From Alexandriicola marinus (GTDB lineage Bacteria > Pseudomonadota > Alphaproteobacteria > Rhodobacterales > Rhodobacteraceae), in NCBI RefSeq assembly GCF_004000435.1, contig NZ_RBVZ01000003.1, positions 62,001 to 126,000 of the forward strand: a stretch of 64,000 bases of DNA, written 5' to 3'. Each line of letters begins with the position of its first letter. The first letter of the stretch is position 1. Shown piece by piece: positions 26,569 through 34,744 of the stretch. The translations under genes were made by a program, and so were the position numbers. The notes below the pieces were generated by a model. That model made no database searches. It saw nothing but the letters and a program-made list of their open reading frames with translations, and was not told the origin of the DNA.

Positions 26569-27879
26569 TTATGCCCGGCCGCGCAGCATGGCGTTATAGG
26601 TCGGCTTGAGCGCCACCTCCTTCATCAGCCAGCTGATCCACAGCTCTTCGAGCGGCGCGATCACGCCCGGGAAAGACGGGACGAGGTCGTTGTTGTAGTC
26701 GAACTCGATCAGCATGGCCCTACCGACCCGCGTGATCATCGGGCAGGAGGTGTAGCCGCCATAGGTTTCGGTGGGATCGCGCTCTTCGATCGCGGCGATG
26801 ATGCCGTCTTCGACAACCGGGACCTGCCACTTGACCGAAGCCGCCGTCTTGCCCTTGGGCACGCCCGCCACGTCTCCCAGAGCCCATACAGTGTCGTAGC
26901 GCAGGTGTCGCAGGCTGGCCATGTCGCATTCGACCCAGCCCTGATCCGTCCATTTGTCGGCCCAGCTCAGCCCCGATTGGCGGATCACCTCGGGCGCACG
27001 TTGTGGCGGGATGATGTGGATGTAGTCATAGTCCATCTCGGCGGTGCCGTCGGGCGTGGCAAAGGTGGCGCGCTTCGCGCCCGCGTCGATGGCGGTCAGC
27101 GTGTGCTGCATCGACGTTTCGATGCCCCTGTCGCCGAACAGCATCCGCACTTTCTCGGCCACGATAGGCACGCCAAAGAGCGCGCCTTGCGGGGCGGCAT
27201 AATGGAACTCCGCCTTGCCGCGATTGCCGGCGGTGCGGGTGATGTCCTCGATCAGGAAGGCGTGCTTGAGGGGCGCGCCCGCGCATTTCATCTCGGTCGC
27301 CGGACGGGTGAAGAGCCCGATGCCGCCATCTTCGGTAAAGGCCTGCGCGGCCTGCCAGGTGGCTGCGGCATATTGCGGCCCGGCATAGAGCGCGCCGATG
27401 CCGTTCTGCCCCACCATGTCGAGCGAGAAGCCCTCGATCGCGTCGTGATCGAGCACGAGGCCCGGCGCCACGACGAGGAAATCATAGTCCAATCGCTGCC
27501 CCCCCGATGTCTCGACCACCCGTGCCTCCGGATCGATTGTCGCAGCGGCCTCGGCGATCAGGGTCACGCCCCGGGGGAGCCAGTCCGTCGTCTTCGAGAC
27601 GACATAGTCGGCAGGCTTCAATCCCGCCGCGACCAGTGACAGCCCCGGCTGGTAGAGGTGATCGACCCGCGGGTCGAGCAGCGTGATCCGCGCACCTTCA
27701 AGCCGACGGACAAGGCGGTTGGCAAGAGCCGTGCCGCCCGCGCCGGCACCGATTATGACGATATTCGCATTCGTCGCCACCTGCGCCGCCGCCTCTCGCG
27801 GTGCGGCGAACGAGGCGGCCGCGGCACCACCTGCGGCCAGTCCCAGGAACTGGCGACGACTTGCGGTCAGCTTGGTCAT
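26569..27879 (-). CDS. SQR-like FAD oxidoreductase with Tat signal
   Basis: The 436-residue protein has a twin-arginine signal (SRRQFLGLAAGG, residues 7-18) and an FAD motif IVIIGAGAGGTALA (about 40-53). It matches the sulfide:quinone reductase / flavocytochrome c sulfide dehydrogenase superfamily. Cys199 (EMKCAG) and Cys379 (TSCPM) correspond to the redox Cys pair; a further Cys318 is present. ALGDVAG near residue 333 is the usual second FAD contact. Tat export implies action on the periplasmic face. It likely oxidises sulfide or a persulfide to feed quinone, but divergent family members with other substrates exist. It is followed by the DUF5368-like gene. Confidence 0.85.
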   Translation of the reverse strand: MTKLTASRRQFLGLAAGGAAAASFAAPREAAAQVATNANIVIIGAGAGGTALANRLVRRLEGARITLLDPRVDHLYQPGLSLVAAGLKPADYVVSKTTDWLPRGVTLIAEAAATIDPEARVVETSGGQRLDYDFLVVAPGLVLDHDAIEGFSLDMVGQNGIGALYAGPQYAAATWQAAQAFTEDGGIGLFTRPATEMKCAGAPLKHAFLIEDITRTAGNRGKAEFHYAAPQGALFGVPIVAEKVRMLFGDRGIETSMQHTLTAIDAGAKRATFATPDGTAEMDYDYIHIIPPQRAPEVIRQSGLSWADKWTDQGWVECDMASLRHLRYDTVWALGDVAGVPKGKTAASVKWQVPVVEDGIIAAIEERDPTETYGGYTSCPMITRVGRAMLIEFDYNNDLVPSFPGVIAPLEELWISWLMKEVALKPTYNAMLRGRA

Positions 27880-27907
27880 GACGTCCTCCGATTAAAACAT
27901 TCAAGAA

Positions 27908-27919
27908 GTCATATATGAC
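27908..27919. promoter_or_regulatory. Perfect 12-bp palindrome upstream of the SQR-like gene
   Basis: GTCATATATGAC is a perfect palindrome inside a longer broken dyad (GAAG...CTTC), 29-40 bases ahead of the SQR-like start. It is a good operator candidate. It does not match the SqrR/BigR pattern I know, so the regulator is not identified. Confidence 0.5.
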
Positions 27920-28115
27920 AACTTCGGCGGATCCTTGTTGATCTGGGTCAAGTTGGCTGCGGCACGGACAGGCCGAAGGCGGGATGTCCTGCAGAGGCGA
28001 CATCAGGGCTTGTGCTGGCCTTGCCTGAGCCACGCGCTAGACTTGTCGCCATGAAACATGACCTCCGCCCCGTCCTTGGCCCACGCGCGCCCGGCTGCCT
28101 CGGGGGCCGCATAGA

Positions 28116-28820
28116 ATGAGCCTGATGGTCGTCACGCCCGAGACGGTGCACAATCCGCGTGCCCTGCGCACCGGAACGGTGCCGCGCAAGATCCTCAAGC
28201 GGGTCTTCGTCCTGCCCCGCCGGGGAGAGCGGAGCGCCGGGCTCATCGTCCGCCTCATCGCAGAGGTGGAGGCTCTTCGCTACCTGATCGCTCTGACGCC
28301 CTTTGTCGCTGTGGGTCTGATCTGGACCGACCTCGCCCTGCCTTTGGCACAGGCCCCGCTTCTAATGGTGATCGTCATCGGTTTCTTCGAATTGCGCGTC
28401 TTGCGGCCCACGGCGGCGAAGCGCGAAAAGCTGATGTCCGAGGACGAGGCCGTCCGCATCGTCGATACGCTGAATTTCCGCGCCCGTGCGATCCTGTCGA
28501 GGATTGCGGCACGCCCCGATGCCCCCGGAGGAGAGATCATGCTGGTGGTCGAGCAATCCGATCTGGCCCATGTGCCCACCCTCACGCTTGTGTCGCTGCA
28601 AACCGCCGAGGGACGCCCCCGCATCCTGAGCCTCGGCCCCGAGGATCGCGCGATGATCCGGGCGGAGCTTTTCGACGAGGAGTTCACCGAACGGCGCCTG
28701 CAAACCGCGAACCTGCGCGAGAACGTCTTTCTGCGATCCGTGGTCTATGACACCCGCGGCGTGACGGCCCATGCCCGGCTGGCCGCGCTCCTCGAGGCTC
28801 CGGCGGCGGCCCCGGCATGA
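28116..28820 (+). CDS. Membrane protein of unknown function upstream of a MoxR/VWA pair
   Basis: The 234-residue protein has two membrane helices (about residues 55-72 and 77-95: ALRYLIALTPFVAVGLIW and LPLAQAPLLMVIVIGFF) and a cytoplasmic C-terminal domain of about 130 residues. I recognise no known domain. Its stop overlaps the start of the MoxR-like ATPase gene by 4 bp (ATGA), and that gene overlaps the VWA gene the same way. It probably works with them as the membrane target or anchor. Confidence 0.7.
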   Translation: MSLMVVTPETVHNPRALRTGTVPRKILKRVFVLPRRGERSAGLIVRLIAEVEALRYLIALTPFVAVGLIWTDLALPLAQAPLLMVIVIGFFELRVLRPTAAKREKLMSEDEAVRIVDTLNFRARAILSRIAARPDAPGGEIMLVVEQSDLAHVPTLTLVSLQTAEGRPRILSLGPEDRAMIRAELFDEEFTERRLQTANLRENVFLRSVVYDTRGVTAHARLAALLEAPAAAPA

Positions 28821-29923
28821 GCGTGAACGCACGGATCCTGTCGGCGGGCGACGCGCTCGAGGTGCTCGAGGCGGGCTGGACGGCGCAGAAGGCCGGTGGC
28901 CTGACGGTGTCGTGGATGCTGCATGGCCGGCCCGGCGTCGGCAAGACCGACGTGGTCCGCACGCTGGCCGACAGGATCGGGGCAGAGCTGATCGACATCC
29001 GCCTGACCACGATCGAGCCGCAGGATCTGCGCGGGCTGCCCTACTACGATCACGACCGGAAGCAGACGGTCTGGTACCGGCCCGAGGATTTGCCCGACGA
29101 TCCCGATCGCCCCGCGATCCTGTTTCTTGATGAGTTGACGGCGGCCTCGCCCTACCTTCAGCCCACCGTCTACGGCCTGCTGCAGGAGCGGCGCGTGGGT
29201 CGGCACCTTCTGCCCGACAGCACCTTCGTGGTGGCTGCCGGCAATACCGTCGACGATGGGGCCATCGCCTATGAAATGGGAACGGCCCTGTCAGACCGTC
29301 TGATCCACATGCAGGTGCAGGCCACCGCGCAGGACTGGCTCGAACGCTATGCGGTGGATCGCGGCATCCACCCGGCGGTGACCGCGTTTCTGAGGGCGCG
29401 GCCCGATCTTCTGGACACGACCGAGGAAAGCATCCGGCGCGGCGATATCATCGCCTGCACCCCCCGCTCGTGGGAGCGGGTCAGCCGGATTCTGGGCGCC
29501 GTCGAGACGCGGGCGATGCGCGACACGATGATCGCGGGCACCGTGGGCAGCGCGGCAGGCGCCGAATTCATGGCCGTCGCCGACGAGATCGCGGCCCTTG
29601 TCGCCATCGATGATCTGATCGCGACCCCGAGGGGCAGGCGGGCGGACCTCTATCCCGAAACGCTCAACGGCCTTGTCGGGTTGATCTATGCAGTCGTCGC
29701 GCGCGCTGATGCGCAGACGATGCCGGATGCGATCGACATCCTTGCCGATCTTCCGACGCTTGGCGGTGAGGCACGGCGCGCGCTGCCCTTGGCAGAGCTG
29801 GCAAGCTTCGGCTTTGAACTGCTGATCCGAAAGGCGCTGAACGAGGGATTGGCCGAGGCGTTCCGGGGATCGGAAAGCTATGCCGCCTATGCCGCGCAGC
29901 GCAGGGAAACGGGCGCGCTGTGA
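28817..29923 (+). CDS. MoxR-like AAA+ ATPase
   Basis: The 368-residue AAA+ protein has Walker A GRPGVGKTD (about residues 36-44), Walker B AILFLDELTAASP (about 95-107) with the arrangement of MoxR ATPases, sensor-1 VVAAGNTVDDG near residue 137, and the arginine-finger region SDRLIHMQV near 156. MoxR proteins act with VWA-domain partners in maturation or remodelling of target proteins. The gene overlaps both neighbours by 4 bp. Confidence 0.9.
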   Translation: MSVNARILSAGDALEVLEAGWTAQKAGGLTVSWMLHGRPGVGKTDVVRTLADRIGAELIDIRLTTIEPQDLRGLPYYDHDRKQTVWYRPEDLPDDPDRPAILFLDELTAASPYLQPTVYGLLQERRVGRHLLPDSTFVVAAGNTVDDGAIAYEMGTALSDRLIHMQVQATAQDWLERYAVDRGIHPAVTAFLRARPDLLDTTEESIRRGDIIACTPRSWERVSRILGAVETRAMRDTMIAGTVGSAAGAEFMAVADEIAALVAIDDLIATPRGRRADLYPETLNGLVGLIYAVVARADAQTMPDAIDILADLPTLGGEARRALPLAELASFGFELLIRKALNEGLAEAFRGSESYAAYAAQRRETGAL

Positions 29924-31140
29924 CAGGCGGCATCCATTCGCGCCGCGCCGCCGCGGCGCTGGCCCGGATGCCCGAGATCGACCCCGCCATCGCGGCGCTC
30001 GCGCTTTGGTGCCGGCACCGGGATGACCCCGGCCAGACCCGAACCCGGGGTGATACGATCCTCTATGGTCCCGGCTTTGAGGCGCTCAGCCTGCCCGAAC
30101 AGACCGGCCTTGCCGCGCATCACGTCCTGCATGTGGCGCTGCGCCATTCGGGGCGGGCCGATGCGCTGGCCGTCCGGCTGGGCGCGGATTTCGACGCCGC
30201 GCGCTTTTCGCTGGCCTGCGACGGGCTGATCAACGACCTGCTGATCGAAGGCGGGCACGCGCTGCCCCGGCCTGCCGTCCGCGCGACCGAGCTGATCGAC
30301 CGTGTCGCCGGGCCCGGCATCGATGCGGCCACGATCATGGCTGAATGGACGGCGGAACGGCTCTACCTCGCGCTACTGCATAAACCGAGCCGGGGGGAGA
30401 CGCGCGACACGGATACGGCCGACGGCTATGCCCGCGACAAGCAGTTCCAGCCCGATCTGGACGGCGATCCGCAGGAAGACAGCGGCCCGGATACCTGGCG
30501 GGCCCGGCTGGAGCAGGCCTTCGCGGCCGGGCGTGCGGCGGGCACCGGGATCGGCCCTGCCCTGCGCCGTTTTGCCGATCTGCCCACGGCCGCCGTCCCT
30601 TGGGAGGTGCATCTCAGGCGGCTCCTGCTGCGGGCGGTCAGCGATCACCCCCGGCGCAGCCACAAGCGACCCGCCCACGGCTGGATCGCCCGCGAGGCGA
30701 TGGCGCGGGCGTCAGGTGGCCCTGTCCCCGTATTCGAACCCGGCCCCGCGCGGGATGCGCGGCGGCCGCGGATCGTTGTCGCGCTTGATACCTCGAGTTC
30801 GATCACCGAGGCGCAGCTTGATCTGTTTGCCGCCGAGGCGCTTTCGATCACCCGGCGCAGCGGCGCCGAGACGCATCTTCTGGGCTTCGACACCGAGGTT
30901 CACACCAGAACCCGACTGGATCGCGCGGCACTCGAAGGGCTTGAGATGCGCCGCGGCGGCGGCACGGATTTCGCCGATGTCATTGCCGAGGCCGGGCGGC
31001 TTGCGCCCTCTATCGCGGTTATTCTGACCGATCTCGACGGGCCGACAGGGGCCGCGCCGGCGTTTCCCGTCTTGTGGGCCGTTCCACATGCGCCGGGCAC
31101 AGCGCCGTCCTTCGGCACGATCCTCGAGATGGATCGCTGA
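29920..31140 (+). CDS. VWA-like protein with DUF2201 metallopeptidase-like N-domain
   Basis: The 406-residue protein has an N-terminal metallopeptidase-like domain and a C-terminal VWA-like domain with a MIDAS-type DTSSS (about 288-292), GGGTDF near 346 and LTDLDGP near 367. At the place where HExxH is expected, residues 67-71 read HHVLH, so the catalytic Glu is replaced by His68 while the two flanking His are kept. Zinc may still bind, but peptidase activity is doubtful. A charged linker with DGDPQEDSGPD lies near residue 180. It forms a coupled trio with the MoxR-like ATPase and the membrane protein. Confidence 0.85.
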   Translation: MTGGIHSRRAAAALARMPEIDPAIAALALWCRHRDDPGQTRTRGDTILYGPGFEALSLPEQTGLAAHHVLHVALRHSGRADALAVRLGADFDAARFSLACDGLINDLLIEGGHALPRPAVRATELIDRVAGPGIDAATIMAEWTAERLYLALLHKPSRGETRDTDTADGYARDKQFQPDLDGDPQEDSGPDTWRARLEQAFAAGRAAGTGIGPALRRFADLPTAAVPWEVHLRRLLLRAVSDHPRRSHKRPAHGWIAREAMARASGGPVPVFEPGPARDARRPRIVVALDTSSSITEAQLDLFAAEALSITRRSGAETHLLGFDTEVHTRTRLDRAALEGLEMRRGGGTDFADVIAEAGRLAPSIAVILTDLDGPTGAAPAFPVLWAVPHAPGTAPSFGTILEMDR

Positions 31141-31178
31141 ACCGCAGCTGCGCCTTGCAGGCGATGACAGGCCTGCCG

Positions 31179-31982
31179 CTACTCGAGGTCCGGTTCTTGA
31201 CAGTCATAGGCGTCACCCGTCGGCAAACGGCACAGCGCGCGGAACGCCGCATCGTCGACCGAATCATAGCCCGCGATCGCGTGAGTCTGATCCTGCCGGT
31301 CCAGATAGGCGCTGCAGGCCGCGCGATAGTAGACTTCGCGCAGGTCGTCGACCTCGTACCAGCGGGCGAAGGCTGCCGTGGTTGCGCGTGCGAAATCCCC
31401 GCTATCAGCGATCTCGTCCTCGAAGGCCTGAACGACGGACGACTGACCTGGCCAATCGGCAAGCGCGTCCCAGACCTCCGGTTCGCCCGATTGCCGCAAG
31501 ACCCAGGCGATCCCCGCGCCAATGGCGCTTGCGTCGGCCTCCATTGCCAGAACCAGCCGGGCCGAGGATTGCATCGACAGGTCAGGGTGAAGGCAGATGC
31601 CCATGCTATCCTGCTGGGCGTGCCGCAACTCGTGGATCGCGACCGCCCGCATAAGGCCCGGCTCCAGATCGGCGCGCAGGACGATGCGCCGGCTGCCGAC
31701 TTCGAAGTAGCCCTGTATCCCGAACAACCGCTCGCCAAGGCAGACCTCAAGCGACGGGTCGTCCAGGATCTCGATCAGGCTGTCGAATTCCCCCAGCGCC
31801 GAGCGGAGCCAGACGACCAGCGAGCGGACCTTCTGTTCCTGTTCGGTGGGGGCGGCCTCGAACGGCGGGGAGAGGCAGGTCAGACCTTCAAGATCGGTCT
31901 GCGCGAACACGGGCACAGCGCCACATGCGAAGGTAGAGCACGCCGCGATGCGCAGAAGCCGGGTGAGAACTTGGGTCGCCAT
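31179..31982 (-). CDS. Secreted DUF6782-like putative metallopeptidase
   Basis: The roughly 267-residue protein has a signal peptide (MATQVLTRLLRIAACSTFACG, cleavage after VFA) and a zinc-peptidase motif HELRHAQ near residue 117, with a Glu in MEADASAIGAG about 30 residues later as the possible third ligand. This layout resembles DUF6782. Several Cys (CL, ICLH, ACS, LCRL, DCQ) suggest disulfides and a periplasmic location. The ATG at 31982 places the signal peptide at the N-terminus; the frame extends to 32027. It is convergent with the VWA gene. Confidence 0.72.
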   Translation of the reverse strand: MATQVLTRLLRIAACSTFACGAVPVFAQTDLEGLTCLSPPFEAAPTEQEQKVRSLVVWLRSALGEFDSLIEILDDPSLEVCLGERLFGIQGYFEVGSRRIVLRADLEPGLMRAVAIHELRHAQQDSMGICLHPDLSMQSSARLVLAMEADASAIGAGIAWVLRQSGEPEVWDALADWPGQSSVVQAFEDEIADSGDFARATTAAFARWYEVDDLREVYYRAACSAYLDRQDQTHAIAGYDSVDDAAFRALCRLPTGDAYDCQEPDLE

Positions 31983-32177
31983 CCGGTTCAGGATAAGTTG
32001 GATCAGGTTGAGCCGGCAATCCTGCAAGGCGGGTCTTGGCCGGGTTGCGGCAGTTGATGCAGGCCAATCGGGGCGCTACCGTCGCGCAATTGGCGACGGC
32101 GTGTCGCCGACGAAAGGTTTGTCAGAAAGATCGGGGTCAATGCGGTTTTCGTTGCATTTCATTGTGTCGGGCCGGGC

Positions 32178-32918
32178 ATGACCGTTGACCTCATGAACGC
32201 GGATGCCCGCCCGCCGCAGGGCGATCGGATCGTGATCGTCGATCTGGCGCGGAGCGCGGCGCTTCTGGGCATGATCGTCTTTCACTTCGTCACCGACCTC
32301 GAATTGTTCGAACTGATCGAACCGGGCACGACACTTCAGGGCGGATGGTACGTGATGGCACGGGTCGTCGCCGGAAGCTTTCTGTTCCTTGTGGGGATCA
32401 GCCTTGTTCTGGCGCATGGCCGTGGCATCCGGTGGCGGCCGTTCTGGCGGCAGATCGCACTTATCGCAGGGGCGGCCCTGATCATCTCGGTGGTGACCTA
32501 CGTGGCGATGCCCGGCAGCTTTGTCTATTTCGGCATCCTGCACGTCATCGTCGTGGCGAAGCTGGCGGGCTTGCTGGTGGTAGTGCGGCCTGCGTGGCTT
32601 GCCGCGCTTGCCGCGGCGATCGTGCTGGGGGTCTGGGCGCGGTTCGGGTTGTCCTTGCCGCTAGATCCGTGGCTTGGCTGGACCGGGCTTGCCGCGCGGC
32701 CGCGCCCGGCGCTGGATCTGATCCCGATCTTTCCGTGGCTGGCGCCGATGTTCCTTGGCATCGTCGTGGCCAAGCTTGTCGACATGCGGGCCTTGCCGGG
32801 GCCACGGACAAGGTTTGCCCGGGCGCTTGCATGGCCCGGGCAACACAGTCTCGCGGTCTATCTGCTGCACCAGCCGGTGCTGATCGGTCTGCTGTGGCTG
32901 GGGCTTCAGCTGGCCTGA
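32178..32918 (+). CDS. DUF1624 / heparan-alpha-glucosaminide N-acetyltransferase-domain membrane protein
   Basis: The 246-residue protein has seven or so hydrophobic helices and starts its domain with DRIVIVDLARSAALLGMIVFHF, the typical start of the HGSNAT_cat (DUF1624) family. The late segment PGQHSLAVYLLHQPVLIGLLW also fits. Members are thought to move acyl groups across the membrane, but bacterial substrates are mostly unknown. It is convergent with the guanidine operon, ending 2 bases from it. Confidence 0.85.
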   Translation: MTVDLMNADARPPQGDRIVIVDLARSAALLGMIVFHFVTDLELFELIEPGTTLQGGWYVMARVVAGSFLFLVGISLVLAHGRGIRWRPFWRQIALIAGAALIISVVTYVAMPGSFVYFGILHVIVVAKLAGLLVVVRPAWLAALAAAIVLGVWARFGLSLPLDPWLGWTGLAARPRPALDLIPIFPWLAPMFLGIVVAKLVDMRALPGPRTRFARALAWPGQHSLAVYLLHQPVLIGLLWLGLQLA

Positions 32919-32920
32919 GC

Positions 32921-33091
32921 CTAGCGGCGACCCCGCCCCGCGACATAGGCCAGTGTCGCCACCAGAGCGATGCCGATGGCCCAGGCCAGGCCTTCGATGG
33001 AATGGACATGCGCCGTGCCATCAGTGTGGGCGAGCGCGGGCAGCGCGGCAAGCGGGGTCAGCGCCGTGGCGAGCGTGAGGAATTTCTTCAT
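32921..33091 (-). CDS. Small His-containing membrane protein (DUF6732-like), last gene of the guanidine operon
   Basis: The 56-residue protein has a signal peptide (MKKFLTLATALTPLAALPALA), a short segment HTDGTAHVHS with three His, and a C-terminal membrane helix (GLAWAIGIALVATLAYVAG) followed by GRR. The mature form would be a tiny membrane protein with a periplasmic His cluster. It resembles DUF6732; the function is unknown to me. Its start overlaps the His-rich gene by 4 bp. As it ends an operon for a nickel enzyme, a role in nickel entry or sensing is a reasonable guess. Confidence 0.72.
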   Translation of the reverse strand: MKKFLTLATALTPLAALPALAHTDGTAHVHSIEGLAWAIGIALVATLAYVAGRGRR

Positions 33092-33510
33092 TCGTGATGC
33101 TCCTTGGTTTTGTGGGCGAGGAAGTCGCGGATATCGAGAAGGGATTTTTCGTCCATCGAGACATAGACAAGCGCCATGTTCGTCCGTTCGCTGACCATCT
33201 CTCCGGGGAAGGGAAGATAGCTCAGTTCGCGTGATCCGAAGGACGGGGAGGCGGTGCCCACCTGCCATTCGGTGGTCAGCGACACGTCCACCAGCTTGAG
33301 CGCCTTGGCGCCCGCGCTGCCGGGCCTTTCGAACGGAACACCGGCAAGCCGCAGATAGGCTGTCTTATCGGCGGCCTGAACAAAGCCGTCGATGAACTGG
33401 GTCGCCAGAACCTGGATGTCGGCGGCCTCGTCCTCGGGCTGCATGTGGCTGTGCAGGTGATCGTGGCTGTGGTTGTGGCCGATATGGCCGTTGACGATGT
33501 CATGTGGCAT
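33088..33510 (-). CDS. Protein with His-rich N-terminus, candidate nickel chaperone for GdmH
   Basis: The 140-residue protein has eight His in its first 22 residues (including HNHSHDHLHSH at 12-22), a classic Ni/Zn/Co-binding stretch. A domain of about 110 residues that I do not recognise follows, ending in KEHHE. There is no CxxC zinc motif as in HypA and no GTPase motif as in HypB. The start (33510) overlaps the end of the guanidine hydrolase gene by 11 bp. I infer that it stores or delivers nickel to that enzyme, replacing the HypA/HypB-like partners known for cyanobacterial GdmH. Confidence 0.75.
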   Translation of the reverse strand: MPHDIVNGHIGHNHSHDHLHSHMQPEDEAADIQVLATQFIDGFVQAADKTAYLRLAGVPFERPGSAGAKALKLVDVSLTTEWQVGTASPSFGSRELSYLPFPGEMVSERTNMALVYVSMDEKSLLDIRDFLAHKTKEHHE

Positions 33511-34744
33511 TGGACCACCTCTTGCCTTCGAATTCGCCGTGCGGGATCGTGACGGGCTTGTCGATATGGCGCTTGTGCTTGCCCAGATTGCCCGAGGCGA
33601 CGAGCGATCCCAGCACATCCACGATCACGCGCGTGCCCATCAGCGCGGTGATGTCGCTGGTGTCATAGGGCGGCGAGACTTCGACCAGCTCCATACCGCA
33701 GATGCCCTCGGCCGCGACCTTGGACGCCAGTGCCAGCGCCTCGCGCGGGAGGAAACCGCCGGGTTCCGGCCAGCCTGTGCCGGGGACGAAGCCGCAGTCG
33801 ATCGAATCGATGTCGAAGGACATGTAGACCATGTCGACCCCGTCCCACGCCATCTCGAGCGCCATTTCGGCGGTCTTGTCGATGCCCATCGCTTCCATGT
33901 CGGACATGGTGATGATGTTGGTCTCGCGCTCGCGGGCGACCTTGACCGCCTCGCGCGGGACCTGCCAGCCGCCGATGCCCACCTGCACGAGGTTCTTGGC
34001 GGGCACGTTGGGCAGGTTCGTCGAATGGAACCACGGGGTGGTGTGCATCCGCTCGTCGAGATCCTTTTCCTGGATGTCGGCATGCCGGTCGAAATGCACG
34101 ATCCCGATCTTCTTGGAGGTGCATTCCGCGATGCCGCGCACGCAGGGGAAGCCGATCGAATGGTCACCGCCGATCATGATCGGCAGGGAGCCGGACGAGA
34201 ACACATGGCTCACCGCGCGGCTGATCTGGTCGAAGCTCTTCTCGATATTGGCGGGGATGGTGAAGACATCGCCCGCGTCGCACAGCGTCATCTGCTCGCG
34301 AAGATCGACACCCATTTCATAATTGTAAGGCGTATAGAGAGCCGAGATCTTGCGAACGCCTTGTGGTCCGAACCTTGTGCCGGGGCGGTAAGTTGTGCCG
34401 CCGTCAAACGGGATGCCCAGAACAGTGGCGTCATAATCCTTTACCTCCGTCACATCCTCGGCGTAGGGCGCCTTGAGGAAGGTGTTGATGCCCGCGTAGT
34501 GCGGCAGCTCGCCCCGCGCGAAGGTGGGGATCGACTTGTCTTCGATGGTGTCGGCGCCGGTCAGGCCCATGCGCAGCGCCCAGCGGCGCTCTTCGTCCCA
34601 GCGGCCCTCGGGAAGGTCTCCCTCGGCCTGCATGGCCTTCCAGCCGCGCAGCTTGGTCAAATCCGGGTGGTGATGCCGCCGATCTGACAGGCGCCGGTCG
34701 GCCGGATGATGCGATCGCGATCGCTCAGGCGGGGCGAAAAACAT
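33500..34744 (-). CDS. gdmH: Guanidine hydrolase (GdmH-type ureohydrolase)
   Basis: The 414-residue ureohydrolase-fold enzyme is about 100 residues longer than typical agmatinases, mainly through an N-terminal extension. It keeps all six metal ligands: His195 (GGDH), Asp219, His221 and Asp223 (DRHAD), Asp311 and Asp313 (DID). Features I associate with the nickel-dependent guanidine hydrolase are the extension ending IPTFARGELPHYAGINTF, GTTYRPGTRFGPQG, the DRH variant of the usual DAH, and PGTGWPEPGG. The start follows AAGGAGG with 6-base spacing and overlaps the ATPase gene by 20 bp. A guanidine-I riboswitch heads the operon, which strongly supports guanidine to urea plus ammonia over agmatine hydrolysis. 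Confidence 0.85.
   Translation of the reverse strand: MFFAPPERSRSHHPADRRLSDRRHHHPDLTKLRGWKAMQAEGDLPEGRWDEERRWALRMGLTGADTIEDKSIPTFARGELPHYAGINTFLKAPYAEDVTEVKDYDATVLGIPFDGGTTYRPGTRFGPQGVRKISALYTPYNYEMGVDLREQMTLCDAGDVFTIPANIEKSFDQISRAVSHVFSSGSLPIMIGGDHSIGFPCVRGIAECTSKKIGIVHFDRHADIQEKDLDERMHTTPWFHSTNLPNVPAKNLVQVGIGGWQVPREAVKVARERETNIITMSDMEAMGIDKTAEMALEMAWDGVDMVYMSFDIDSIDCGFVPGTGWPEPGGFLPREALALASKVAAEGICGMELVEVSPPYDTSDITALMGTRVIVDVLGSLVASGNLGKHKRHIDKPVTIPHGEFEGKRWSNAT

Noticed and set aside
33088-33510. HypA-like nickel chaperone
   Set aside because: The protein lacks the paired CxxC zinc motifs and the MHE start of HypA.
33500-34744. Agmatinase or arginase annotation
   Set aside because: The length, the N-terminal extension, the DRHAD motif and above all the guanidine-I riboswitch favour guanidine hydrolase.
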